Translations under genes and position numbers: made by a program
Notes under the pieces: generated by a model
Seen by the model: the letters and a program-made list of their open reading frames with translations, nothing else
What the model was told of the DNA's origin: nothing
Database searches by the model: none
Shown here: one piece after another, positions 6,264 to 11,899 of the stretch
Layout of the letters: each line of letters opens with the position of its first letter
How positions within the stretch are numbered: the stretch's first letter is position 1
Origin: Merdiplasma sp045118075
GTDB lineage: Bacteria > Bacillota > Clostridia > Lachnospirales > Lachnospiraceae
Direction of reading: 5' to 3'
Assembly: GCA_045118075.1 (NCBI GenBank)
Contig: JBGUOI010000063.1
Location: forward strand, 1 to 12,258
DNA length: 12,258 bases

Positions 6264-7295
6264 TTAATCCTCCTCTCGCCAGGCCCCATACAAATCATGA
6301 TTAACCTCTGCCGAATAATAATGCCCGATTGTCGATGGCGCATTATACAAGGCAGCCAACAGATATTGTTTAATGTTTCTCACCTTCGTCGTATTTTTCT
6401 TCATGCACTCAAACACGTACTGCACATGCATCATATCCAGCTTCAGAAGCCTGCTTTTGACAATCTCCACCGGGACAGGCTCCCCTCCGACAACCACCCG
6501 TTTTCGTTTGGAACAGATCGTGTCCACCATCAATGCAACCAGTCCGTCCACATCCTCCTTCCGGTAAGTCTGACAGAGAATGTCATACTCAATATTCTCC
6601 CTGACCAAATCCTGATATGCGTGGTAGATCTCAATCTCATCCTCATCAGATCCTTCTCCTGCATTGTGTCCGCCTATAGCAGATTGATTGGATTGAGTCT
6701 CACTCCATTCAGTCTCTTTTTCATCAGTCTTGTTATAATCAGTATTATTACATTCTGCTTCGTATACTTCTTGAAGTTGAAATTCTGGACTTTCTGAAGT
6801 CTGCGGATCATACTTCCTGAAGTCTGTTTTCTGGACTTCTGCAAGTCTATCTTCTGGACTTCCTGAAGTATGATTTTTGGACTTCTGTGGATTTTGGGGG
6901 CTTTCCGTGGCTTCCGGTTCATCATCATGGAGCATAAAGTTCTTCACATAGATAATATTGGCCTTGCCCAGCCCCAGACGCTTCTTCTCAATCAGCCCGA
7001 TTCCTTTTTGTGAATCCAGTTCTGCCATAATCTTTACCGCCGTCTGCTTGCAGCAGCCCATCAGTTCCCGGGCATCATCGATCGTGAAAATGATATACAC
7101 GCGATCCTCTTCATCAAACCATTTATTCTTGACAGACAATGCCATCCGGTCCAGCATCAGCCCATAGAGTACTTTTGCCTCACAGGACAGCTTCTTAAAA
7201 AAGGGATCCGTAAAAAGGATCTTCGGAATCCGATAGAAGCTGTATGCCTCCGCCTGCATTCCGTAATAGTAGTCAAATTTTGCCGTGCGACTCAC
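6264..7295 (-). CDS. repA: Replication initiator RepA (RepA_N domain, DUF6017-like C-terminus)
   Basis: This 343-residue protein uses a GTG start at 7295, with AGGGGGTGAT just upstream. Residues 14-120 match the RepA N-terminal initiator fold: AYSFYRIPKILFTDPFFKKLSCEAKVLY, then LDRMALS.KNKWFDE..RVYIIFT and GKANIIYVKNF. Residues 121-217 are a low-complexity, hydrophilic linker whose DNA holds a 23-bp iteron array (6766-6892). Residues about 218-340 resemble DUF6017 (IYHAYQDLVRENIEYDIL...RNIKQYLLAALYNAP). Known: in RepA_N replicons of Gram-positive plasmids the origin lies inside the variable middle of rep. The protein should bind its own gene and start replication of the circular form. It follows parB by 42 bp in the same operon. 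Confidence 0.92.
   Translation of the reverse strand: MSRTAKFDYYYGMQAEAYSFYRIPKILFTDPFFKKLSCEAKVLYGLMLDRMALSVKNKWFDEEDRVYIIFTIDDARELMGCCKQTAVKIMAELDSQKGIGLIEKKRLGLGKANIIYVKNFMLHDDEPEATESPQNPQKSKNHTSGSPEDRLAEVQKTDFRKYDPQTSESPEFQLQEVYEAECNNTDYNKTDEKETEWSETQSNQSAIGGHNAGEGSDEDEIEIYHAYQDLVRENIEYDILCQTYRKEDVDGLVALMVDTICSKRKRVVVGGEPVPVEIVKSRLLKLDMMHVQYVFECMKKNTTKVRNIKQYLLAALYNAPSTIGHYYSAEVNHDLYGAWREED
6766..6892. repeat. oriV (candidate): 23-bp iteron array inside repA, candidate replication origin
   Basis: Units begin at 6766, 6789, 6812, 6835, 6858 and 6881, exactly 23 bp apart. The first 12 bases of each unit follow ACTTCNTGAAGT, itself an imperfect palindrome: ACTTCTTGAAGT, ACTTTCTGAAGT, ACTTCCTGAAGT, ACTTCTGCAAGT and ACTTCCTGAAGT, with the sixth unit only a half (ACTTCTG). 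Four of the six units are preceded by TGG. Since 23 is not a multiple of 3, successive units are read in different frames and encode different residues (about 131-177), so conservation acts on DNA. This fits RepA_N origins, which lie in the rep gene. Confidence 0.85.
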
Positions 7296-7337
7296 GAGAT
7301 CACCCCCTTCCCTTTATGAATCTTTATCGCCGTCGCT

Positions 7338-8213
7338 TTATTCCTGCTCGCTCTTCCATCGTTCGAGGAGCGCATATATTATTTCCTCGATTTGTTCTCC
7401 GTCATACTCCGGAGGGAAAATCCCGTCGATTCGCTTTGATTTCAATGTCACTTTCCTCCGGTAACCATTTCCGAGAATCAGTGTTTCCGCACTGTCGAGC
7501 GTCAACACATGATCCTCATTCTGATCCCTCAGTTGCTGGGCGGTGCGGCCTGACGGCAGTTTCCTGTACTGCTGATAAATCTTCAGAACCCACCCCTGCT
7601 CCTGTTCGCTCAGAAAGCTGATCCAGTACCCTGCCTGCGTTGTCAGTTTGCCGTTGTCAATCAGATCCAACAGATCCTTGTGCAGGAATGTCAGCCGTAT
7701 ATATCGCTGAACCTTCCTGGCATTATCGCCGTATTTCTTCCCTACCGCTTCCGGTGCGGAAGCACCTCGTTTCCCCTGATGCTTCAACGTTTCCATCTGA
7801 AGCCGGTACGCCCTCGCTTTCTCGCTGGGCAGTATATTCGTCCGCTGTATATTGCTGTAGATCATGATGTCTACCGCGTCCTCATCGGACAGTTCGCGGA
7901 TCAGGACAGGGACTTTGAAAAGTCCGGCAATCTCAGCAGCGTGTTTCCGCCTGTGACCGGAGATGATCTCGTAGCCTCCGCCATCTTTTGGTCTTACTGT
8001 CAAAGGAACCAGAATACCTTTGTCCCGAACGCTCTGTACAAGCTCCGCCATATCCTCATCGTCTTTGACATGAAACGGATGATTTTCAAAATCATGGAGT
8101 TCCCTGGTCATCACTTCAACCGCATCCGCCTGCATGGGAGTTTCTCCGAAAAGATCATCATAAGAATTCAGTTTGATCTCCGGCTTACTCCGTTTCGCTG
8201 TTCTACCTGCCAT
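7338..8213 (-). CDS. parB: ParB/Spo0J-type partition protein
   Basis: This is a 291-residue protein. Residues about 38-125 are the ParB nuclease-like CTPase domain: NHPFHVKDDEDMAELVQSV, then GILVPLTVRP and the box GGGYEIISGHRRKHAAEIAG with GHRR at 86-89, and IYSNIQRTNILPSEKA. Residues 126-200 form the central helix-turn-helix (KKYGDNARKVQRYIRLT). The tail after about 205 should dimerise. Known: ParB loads at parS, spreads and stimulates ParA, segregating plasmid copies. The ATG overlaps the end of parA by 11 bp; its ribosome binding site is the GGAGGTG inside the parA 3' end, 7 nt upstream. No canonical Spo0J parS (TGTTNCACGTGAAACA) was seen in the window. Confidence 0.93.
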   Translation of the reverse strand: MAGRTAKRSKPEIKLNSYDDLFGETPMQADAVEVMTRELHDFENHPFHVKDDEDMAELVQSVRDKGILVPLTVRPKDGGGYEIISGHRRKHAAEIAGLFKVPVLIRELSDEDAVDIMIYSNIQRTNILPSEKARAYRLQMETLKHQGKRGASAPEAVGKKYGDNARKVQRYIRLTFLHKDLLDLIDNGKLTTQAGYWISFLSEQEQGWVLKIYQQYRKLPSGRTAQQLRDQNEDHVLTLDSAETLILGNGYRRKVTLKSKRIDGIFPPEYDGEQIEEIIYALLERWKSEQE

Positions 8214-9099
8214 CTCCTTTCACCTCCCCAGCCAGATTTCTGTATGCTTCCGCCACTTTCCCACGTGGATCATAAGTAAAAATGCTGCAGCCGGATGCAC
8301 TTGCTTCCGAGGCCCGCACCGAAAACGGGATCTGTGTCTGGAAGATCCGGATGTGATTTCCGTAGGTTTCATAGATCAGGGAAATGATTTCCTTCGCATA
8401 ATTCGTCCTGGCATCTACCATCGACAGCAAAATCCCCTCCATTTTCAGTCTCCGGTTGATCTGCCTTCTGACTTTACTCACCGTCAAAAGAAACTGCTCC
8501 AGCCCCTTAGCCGGAAGATAGGCAGCCTGCACCGGGGTTATAATTTCATCCGCCGCAGCGAGCGCATTGATTGTCAGCATACCGAGAGAAGGCATACAGT
8601 CGATAATGGTATAGGTATATTGCTTCCGTAATTCCTGAATAGCCATTTTCAGAAACAGTTCCCTGCTCATCAGGTTCACCATGGAAACCTCAAGCCCGGC
8701 CAGCTCAATATTTCCCGGAATTAGATCCAGCCCCTCTTCGTGGTGCAGGATGGCTCCCTTCAAACTTCGCGACAAATTGTCGCGAAGTTCAGGATCTTCC
8801 GTCTCCCTCTCATCCACCCCGGCAAATTCTTCTAAATTTCGACGCCCGTCAAAACCGCTGGAGCAACTTTGCGACAAATTGTCGCAAAGTTGGATTTCCG
8901 ACTTCAGAACCTCCGCGATGGTGCATTCCAATTCGTCAGGATTTCGGTAGCCGAAGCTCTGAGTCAGATTTCCCTGCGGATCCAAATCGATCAGACAGAC
9001 TTTTTCTCCGGCCTGCGCCAGCGCCGTCCCCAGGTTCACGCAGGTGGTTGTTTTGCCCACGCCGCCTTTTTGATTACCTACACAAATCACCTTGCCCAT
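8203..9099 (-). CDS. parA: ParA partition ATPase with an extra insertion
   Basis: This 298-residue protein has the deviant Walker A motif QKGGVGKTTT at 10-19, the DLDPQGN box at 38-44, IIDCMPSLGMLTINAL (165-180, Walker B region) and PVQAAYLPAKGLEQ (189-202). It lacks the N-terminal DNA-binding domain of P1/F-type ParA, so it is the short Soj-like form. Usual relatives run from the TIAEVL segment quickly into GAILHHEE; here about 40 extra residues (around 69-114) intervene and contain two in-frame repeats, LCDNLSQS and LRDNLSRS, encoded by palindromes. The ribosome binding site AAAGGAG stands 6 nt before the ATG. It heads the operon parA-parB-repA-HTH-membrane protein. The insertion leaves all catalytic motifs intact. 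Confidence 0.93.
   Translation of the reverse strand: MGKVICVGNQKGGVGKTTTCVNLGTALAQAGEKVCLIDLDPQGNLTQSFGYRNPDELECTIAEVLKSEIQLCDNLSQSCSSGFDGRRNLEEFAGVDERETEDPELRDNLSRSLKGAILHHEEGLDLIPGNIELAGLEVSMVNLMSRELFLKMAIQELRKQYTYTIIDCMPSLGMLTINALAAADEIITPVQAAYLPAKGLEQFLLTVSKVRRQINRRLKMEGILLSMVDARTNYAKEIISLIYETYGNHIRIFQTQIPFSVRASEASASGCSIFTYDPRGKVAEAYRNLAGEVKGDGR
8763..8789. repeat. 27-bp perfect palindrome in parA (copy 1)
   Basis: Arms AACTTCGCGACAA (8763-8775) and TTGTCGCGAAGTT (8777-8789) are perfectly complementary around a single central A. It lies in the apparent insertion of parA and encodes LRDNLSRS. Candidate parS/operator or a mobile palindromic repeat. Confidence 0.85.
8864..8892. repeat. 29-bp perfect palindrome in parA (copy 2)
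   Basis: Arms CAACTTTGCGACAA (8864-8877) and TTGTCGCAAAGTTG (8879-8892) are perfectly complementary around one central A. It differs from copy 1 by a paired change (C to T in one arm, G to A in the other), so the pairing is kept while two codons change. It lies exactly 102 bp (34 codons) from copy 1, in the same frame. Confidence 0.85.
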
Positions 9100-9164
9100 T
9101 TTCCGCTCCTTTTTTCCAAAATATGTACTTTATGTACGAGTTTCTTTTGACAGCTACAAGACAA

Positions 9165-9208
9165 CAAAAAAGAGAGATATTTCCCATGTTTTTGGAAAAT
9201 ATCTCTCT
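9165..9208 (-). terminator. Intrinsic terminator on the minus strand, upstream of parA
   Basis: On the minus strand the arms 9208-9194 and 9185-9171 form a 15-bp stem (AGAGAGATATTTTCC with GGGAAATATCTCTCT, one G-U) with an 8-nt loop, followed by TTTTTT (9170-9165). It sits about 65 bp before the parA ATG. It may stop read-through from int, or act as a leader attenuator for the par-rep operon. The parA promoter is not clearly identifiable. Confidence 0.8.
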
Positions 9209-9247
9209 GCGAATTGTGTTCTTCACACAACGATTATCTTGATTTCC

Positions 9248-9298
9248 GTCCGTATTAGTCCATATTAGGGCATTATTTTTATGTACTAAATATGTACT
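9248..9298. repeat. Composite repeat module A
   Basis: Three 10-bp steps, GTCCGTATTA (9248), GTCCATATTA (9258) and GGGCATTATT (9268), are followed by two ATGTAC boxes at 9281 and 9292, 11 bp apart and joined by TAAAT. The same layout recurs in module B, 232 bp downstream. Confidence 0.8.
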
Positions 9299-9479
9299 GG
9301 CAAGGATCGGATTCGCCAAAACCACTATATATTGTGGTGTATTGGTCCATATCGGTGCAATATCTTGTGGTTACTCCTTGATGGACTTCATTGTCGGGAA
9401 AACCTTCCTGTCTTCCTCCACCTTTGTCCATCACAGTCCATATTGTGTAATTTCGGCATATATCCTTTTCTGCCGCCCG

Positions 9480-9530
9480 GTCCACCAAAGTCCATATTTG
9501 TCCATTATTTTTATGTACCAAATATGTACT
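9480..9530. repeat. Composite repeat module B
   Basis: GTCCACCAAA (9480), GTCCATATTT (9490) and GTCCATTATT (9500) at 10-bp steps are followed by ATGTAC boxes at 9513 and 9524. The last 31 bases differ from module A at only 3 positions. The module ends 54 bp from the int stop codon. Confidence 0.8.
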
Positions 9531-9583
9531 ACGGAGGAAATCTATGTACTGATCATACATGAGATATTTCCAAGCAGTATGTG

Positions 9584-10816
9584 TCAAAAAATGTCCTTCC
9601 CGTTCTGCAGGGCTTTGATTGCAGCGTGCTTGACTTCGTCCGTTGCTTCTGCGTAAATGTCCAAAGTCGTCTGGATATCTGCGTGACCCATGATTTCCTG
9701 AATTGCCTTCACATTGGTTTCCCTCTCACAGAGCCTTGTACAAAATGTATGCCTCATGTGATGACAGGTAAAATGCGGGATCAGAAGAGGCTTGCGCTTT
9801 GCTTTTGCCGCCTTCAGCAATTCATCATCATTGTAGCTGGTATATACCCTCTTGATAGCCCGGTTGATCGGACCCTGATGCAGAACACCGCCGAAGCGGT
9901 TCCGGAAAATGAAGCCCTTCATGCCATCCACTTCCGCAGTGCAAAATCCGGTTTCCTCCTGATGAGCATATTCCGCTTTCAATGCATCGTATACTTCATC
10001 CATCATCGGAATGATCCGGAAACCTTTCTCTGTCTTTGGAGTGGTAATGTGAAATGTCTCATTTCCGCCATCACCATCCCAACGGGCATACACAAGATTA
10101 TGGTTCACGCTGATCTCACGCTTTTCGAAATCCACATCTTCCCACCTGAGCCCGCACACTTCACTGACACGCATTCCGGTTCCGAAGAATACCGTAAATA
10201 ACGGCAACCAGTGATTGTACTGGAGATGGTTTTCCGTAAAATCCATAAAAGCGGTTGTCTGCTCAATGGTCAGCGCATGTCTTGTACCCTTATCCCAGAG
10301 CCGGCTCTTTTTGATTTCGGTCATCACGCCCGATGTCGGATTTGTCCGGATGATCCCATCCCGGATTCCCATCTGAAATACCGGATGGAGCACCGTGTGT
10401 ACATTATCTACAGTCAGAGGTTTAACACCCCACTCATTCATCAGCTGATAGTAAAAGAACTTGATGTCGGAATACTTGATATCCTTCAACAGTCTTTTTC
10501 CGATCGTGTCTCTGACGAAGTGATCGTAGATGTAGTTGTAATTCGCTTTTGTGGTTGGCTTGATGTCGTACTTGAGGGAAATGTATCGATCATAAGCATA
10601 GTTCAAAGTGGTATTCCCGGCGACATAGGTCTGGATGTTATCCAGGCGGTCCCTCGTCACTTCATCTTCTTTCTTCCTGAGATCCACGATATTATTCGCA
10701 TACAGCGTATGTGTCTGTCCCAGCGGATCCCGATATTGATAGATATACAGGTTTTTGTCCGGCCGGTAGCTTTCTCCTCTCCGTAAAACCCGACCCTTTG
10801 GATCTTTTCGTGCCAT
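9584..10816 (-). CDS. int: Tn916-type tyrosine integrase
   Basis: This is a 410-residue protein. The ATG at 10816 follows AAGGAGAG by 7 nt. Residues 1-60 (KGRVLRRGESYRPDKNLYIYQYRD...TLYANNIVDLRKKE) resemble the N-terminal arm-binding domain of Tn916 Int. About 70-165 form the core-binding SAM-like domain. The catalytic set is complete: R216 in GTGMRVSEVCGLRW, K261 in the TPKTEKG beta-hairpin, H352-x-x-R355 in CHHMRHTFCTR, H378 in GHAD and nucleophile Y388 in TLDIYAEA. It catalyses site-specific integration and, with Xis, excision through a circular intermediate. It follows the ribbon-helix-helix gene by 40 bp. Its 3' end faces a repeat-rich region that may hold arm sites. The stop codon closes an A/T-rich run (GACATTTTTTGA). 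Confidence 0.95.
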   Translation of the reverse strand: MARKDPKGRVLRRGESYRPDKNLYIYQYRDPLGQTHTLYANNIVDLRKKEDEVTRDRLDNIQTYVAGNTTLNYAYDRYISLKYDIKPTTKANYNYIYDHFVRDTIGKRLLKDIKYSDIKFFYYQLMNEWGVKPLTVDNVHTVLHPVFQMGIRDGIIRTNPTSGVMTEIKKSRLWDKGTRHALTIEQTTAFMDFTENHLQYNHWLPLFTVFFGTGMRVSEVCGLRWEDVDFEKREISVNHNLVYARWDGDGGNETFHITTPKTEKGFRIIPMMDEVYDALKAEYAHQEETGFCTAEVDGMKGFIFRNRFGGVLHQGPINRAIKRVYTSYNDDELLKAAKAKRKPLLIPHFTCHHMRHTFCTRLCERETNVKAIQEIMGHADIQTTLDIYAEATDEVKHAAIKALQNGKDIF

Positions 10817-10856
10817 GTCTTTCTCTCCTTTTTCATAAGGTTGAGAAAGAGCACAT

Positions 10857-11042
10857 TCAACGTCCGGTTTGTTGTTCTTCTTTCTGCTTTAACAATTTGA
10901 AGCCGTCCAACAATGTTTTCGTCATCGTCTGTTCATGTTCGGAGGCGTAGGCTGCGATTTCTTCATATACATCTTTGGTCATACGAATCGTCACATTCTT
11001 TACCTTTGGATTATCTGATTTTGGTCTTCCCATTACAGCCAT
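10857..11042 (-). CDS. Ribbon-helix-helix (Arc/CopG-type) DNA-binding protein
   Basis: This 61-residue protein begins MAVMGRPKSDNPKVKNVTIRM. Residues 15-21 (KNVTIRM) form the DNA-contacting beta strand, and 23-52 form two helices (DVYEEIAAYASEHEQ, then TKTLLDGFKLLKQKE), the standard RHH plan with a GRPK basic arm. The start at 11042 has GGAGGG 7 nt upstream; M4 is a possible alternative. It acts as a dimer on short operators. It lies directly upstream of int under its own promoter (11072-11100), so it probably regulates int or itself. A relaxosome accessory role is also possible. Confidence 0.85.
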   Translation of the reverse strand: MAVMGRPKSDNPKVKNVTIRMTKDVYEEIAAYASEHEQTMTKTLLDGFKLLKQKEEQQTGR

Positions 11043-11071
11043 ATCCGAACCCTCCGATCAATTCCATTTCT

Positions 11072-11100
11072 ATTATACTTTTTGTCATGCAGAAAGTCAA
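11072..11100 (-). promoter_or_regulatory. Sigma-A promoter for the RHH-int genes
   Basis: Minus-strand -35 TTGACT (11100-11095) and -10 TATAAT (11077-11072) have a 17-bp spacer. The predicted start is about 25 nt before the RHH gene ATG at 11042. One of the best promoter matches in the window. Confidence 0.85.
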
Positions 11101-11145
11101 TCGGATTTGATCGCTGTTCTCTTTCTCATAATTGCCTTGTAATTG

Positions 11146-11403
11146 TCACACTCGAAATGTTTCCAGATATTCTTCGAAGATTTTCGTGTTGACCAATGAA
11201 AGGCGGTTGATCTTATAAACAGCTCCGGCCTCCGCCGCCAGTTTCATAAACGTATGTCTGCACATAGAATACAATTCCGCTCCCTCATCGTATCGGACAT
11301 AAATCTTTGGTCTTGCGGCTTCCTTCTTCTTCTGATGTTTCGCTCTCAGTTCTTCTCTGTTTGCCTCCGGATCAAAATGATCATCATAATAGCTTCTTGC
11401 CAT
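11146..11403 (-). CDS. xis: Excisionase-like protein (DUF6462-like)
   Basis: This is an 85-residue protein. The start at 11403 (MARSYYDDHFDPEANR) has GGAGG 8 nt upstream; the frame is open further upstream but without a ribosome binding site. The N-terminal 35 residues are highly charged. Residues 36-83 (VRYDEGAELYSMCRHTFMKLAAEAGAVYKINRLSLVNTKIFEEYLETF) have the order of an excisionase/MerR-like winged helix: a Y-x-x-G-A-x-L-Y-S-M helix-turn-helix, a Y-K-I-N-R wing and a final helix. Such proteins bend DNA at the att sites and tip Int toward excision. It sits 104 bp upstream of the RHH gene. The family name is given from pattern memory. Confidence 0.85.
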   Translation of the reverse strand: MARSYYDDHFDPEANREELRAKHQKKKEAARPKIYVRYDEGAELYSMCRHTFMKLAAEAGAVYKINRLSLVNTKIFEEYLETFRV

Positions 11404-11479
11404 TTGCATCTCCTCCGTTCTTTGATTACGGAATCGGAAGTAACCACATAGCAGAAATTGAAATAGTACTTCCCTTCCA

Positions 11480-11505
11480 CTAACCCCAAGAGGGGCAGGG
11501 GTAAG
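11480..11505. repeat. G/C-rich inverted repeat upstream of xis
   Basis: CTAACCCC (11480-11487) pairs with GGGGTAAG (11498-11505), with one mismatch; an alternative GGGG at 11492-11495 can pair with the same CCCC arm. It lies 77 bp upstream of the excisionase start. Candidate operator, att or oriT part; function unknown. Confidence 0.5.
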
Positions 11506-11587
11506 GAAAACATCTGCCGACAAAATAGTTCAAAAACATTTTTTCTCCGAAATCAGTCTTTCCTCAAAGCCGCTCCCCCTATGGTTA

Positions 11588-11827
11588 TTAGGAGGAGACA
11601 ATTCTTCGCATTTCACATCTCTGAGGAGCCATAACTTTCTTAGGGCAAGATTCGCCTGCAGACCACACTTTCCGCATTTTGCGTTTTGTGCGTTCCTCGG
11701 CAACCTTGATGGGGATAACGCTCCCCATACCCTCTGTATTCATTTTCCATCTCATTTCGTCGCAGGTGCCAATCCGGAAAATGGTTTTTGGCTCCACTTT
11801 GAAAAGTGTCGCAGCGATGAATTTCAT
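11588..11827 (-). CDS. Small hypothetical protein, 79 residues
   Basis: The frame from ATG 11827 encodes 79 residues, ending in tandem stop codons (TAATAA). The middle (RIGTCDEMRWKMNTEGMG, then SVIPIKVAEERTKRKMRKVW) looks like genuine protein: basic, with no rare-codon bias, and ending in CPKKVMAPQRCEMRRIVSS. Two cysteines near the C-terminus may bind metal. The ribosome binding site is poor (GGAAG directly against the ATG), and an in-frame stop lies shortly upstream, so no better start exists. Position between xis and mobC suggests an element gene. No function is recognised; an overlapping frame at 11640-11897 is considered a shadow. Confidence 0.45.
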   Translation of the reverse strand: MKFIAATLFKVEPKTIFRIGTCDEMRWKMNTEGMGSVIPIKVAEERTKRKMRKVWSAGESCPKKVMAPQRCEMRRIVSS

Positions 11828-11885
11828 CTTCCATGAAACTCATCGGCCATGCAGGAAGCATGGAAAAGCGCTGTGCGTTCACAGC
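11795..11885. repeat. Cluster of four inverted repeats upstream of mobC
   Basis: CACTTT/AAAGTG (11795-11808), GATGAA/TTCATC (11816-11828), CCATGC/GCATGG (11847-11863, 5-nt loop) and GCTGTG/CACAGC (11870-11885, 4-nt loop) are all perfect 6-bp arms within 91 bp. The last two stand just before the mobC ribosome binding site. Relaxosome proteins usually bind next to oriT, so this is a candidate oriT/operator; no known nic sequence was identified. Confidence 0.45.
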
Positions 11886-11899
11886 AGGAAGGAGCATTT

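Larger units (their letters stand above)
9100..9583. other. Non-coding control region between int and parA
   Basis: These 484 bases contain no convincing gene. Besides the terminator at 9165-9208 and the repeat modules at 9248-9298 and 9480-9530, they hold a pair of ATGTAC (9123-9128, 9132-9137), an inverted repeat ACCAC/GTGGT (9321-9325 and 9334-9338) around an ATATAT core, a single GTCCATAT (9345-9352), a 10-bp spaced pair of GTCCAT (9426 and 9436), an inverted ATGGAC (9381-9386), and a final ATGTAC (9544-9549) facing TACAT (9556-9560). The density of short repeats suggests an integrase arm-site/attachment region, a centromere, or both. Confidence 0.7.

Noticed and set aside
6766..6892. Possible CRISPR array
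   Set aside because: Units abut at 23 bp with no unique spacers, the repeats are degenerate, they lie inside repA, and no cas genes are present.
8203..9099. parA as a pseudogene because of its extra segment
   Set aside because: The frame is continuous, all ATPase motifs are intact and the operon spacing is normal.
9074..9587. Two minus-strand frames (9279-9587 and 9074-9325) sharing a STYLVHKNN peptide
   Set aside because: The shared peptide results from the duplicated DNA module; the frames cross the terminator and repeats and overlap the parA start, and lack ribosome binding sites.
11640..11897. Minus-strand frame of 85 codons overlapping the 79-residue ORF
   Set aside because: It covers the mobC upstream hairpins and has a less protein-like composition; at most one of the two frames can be real, and the 79-residue frame looks better.
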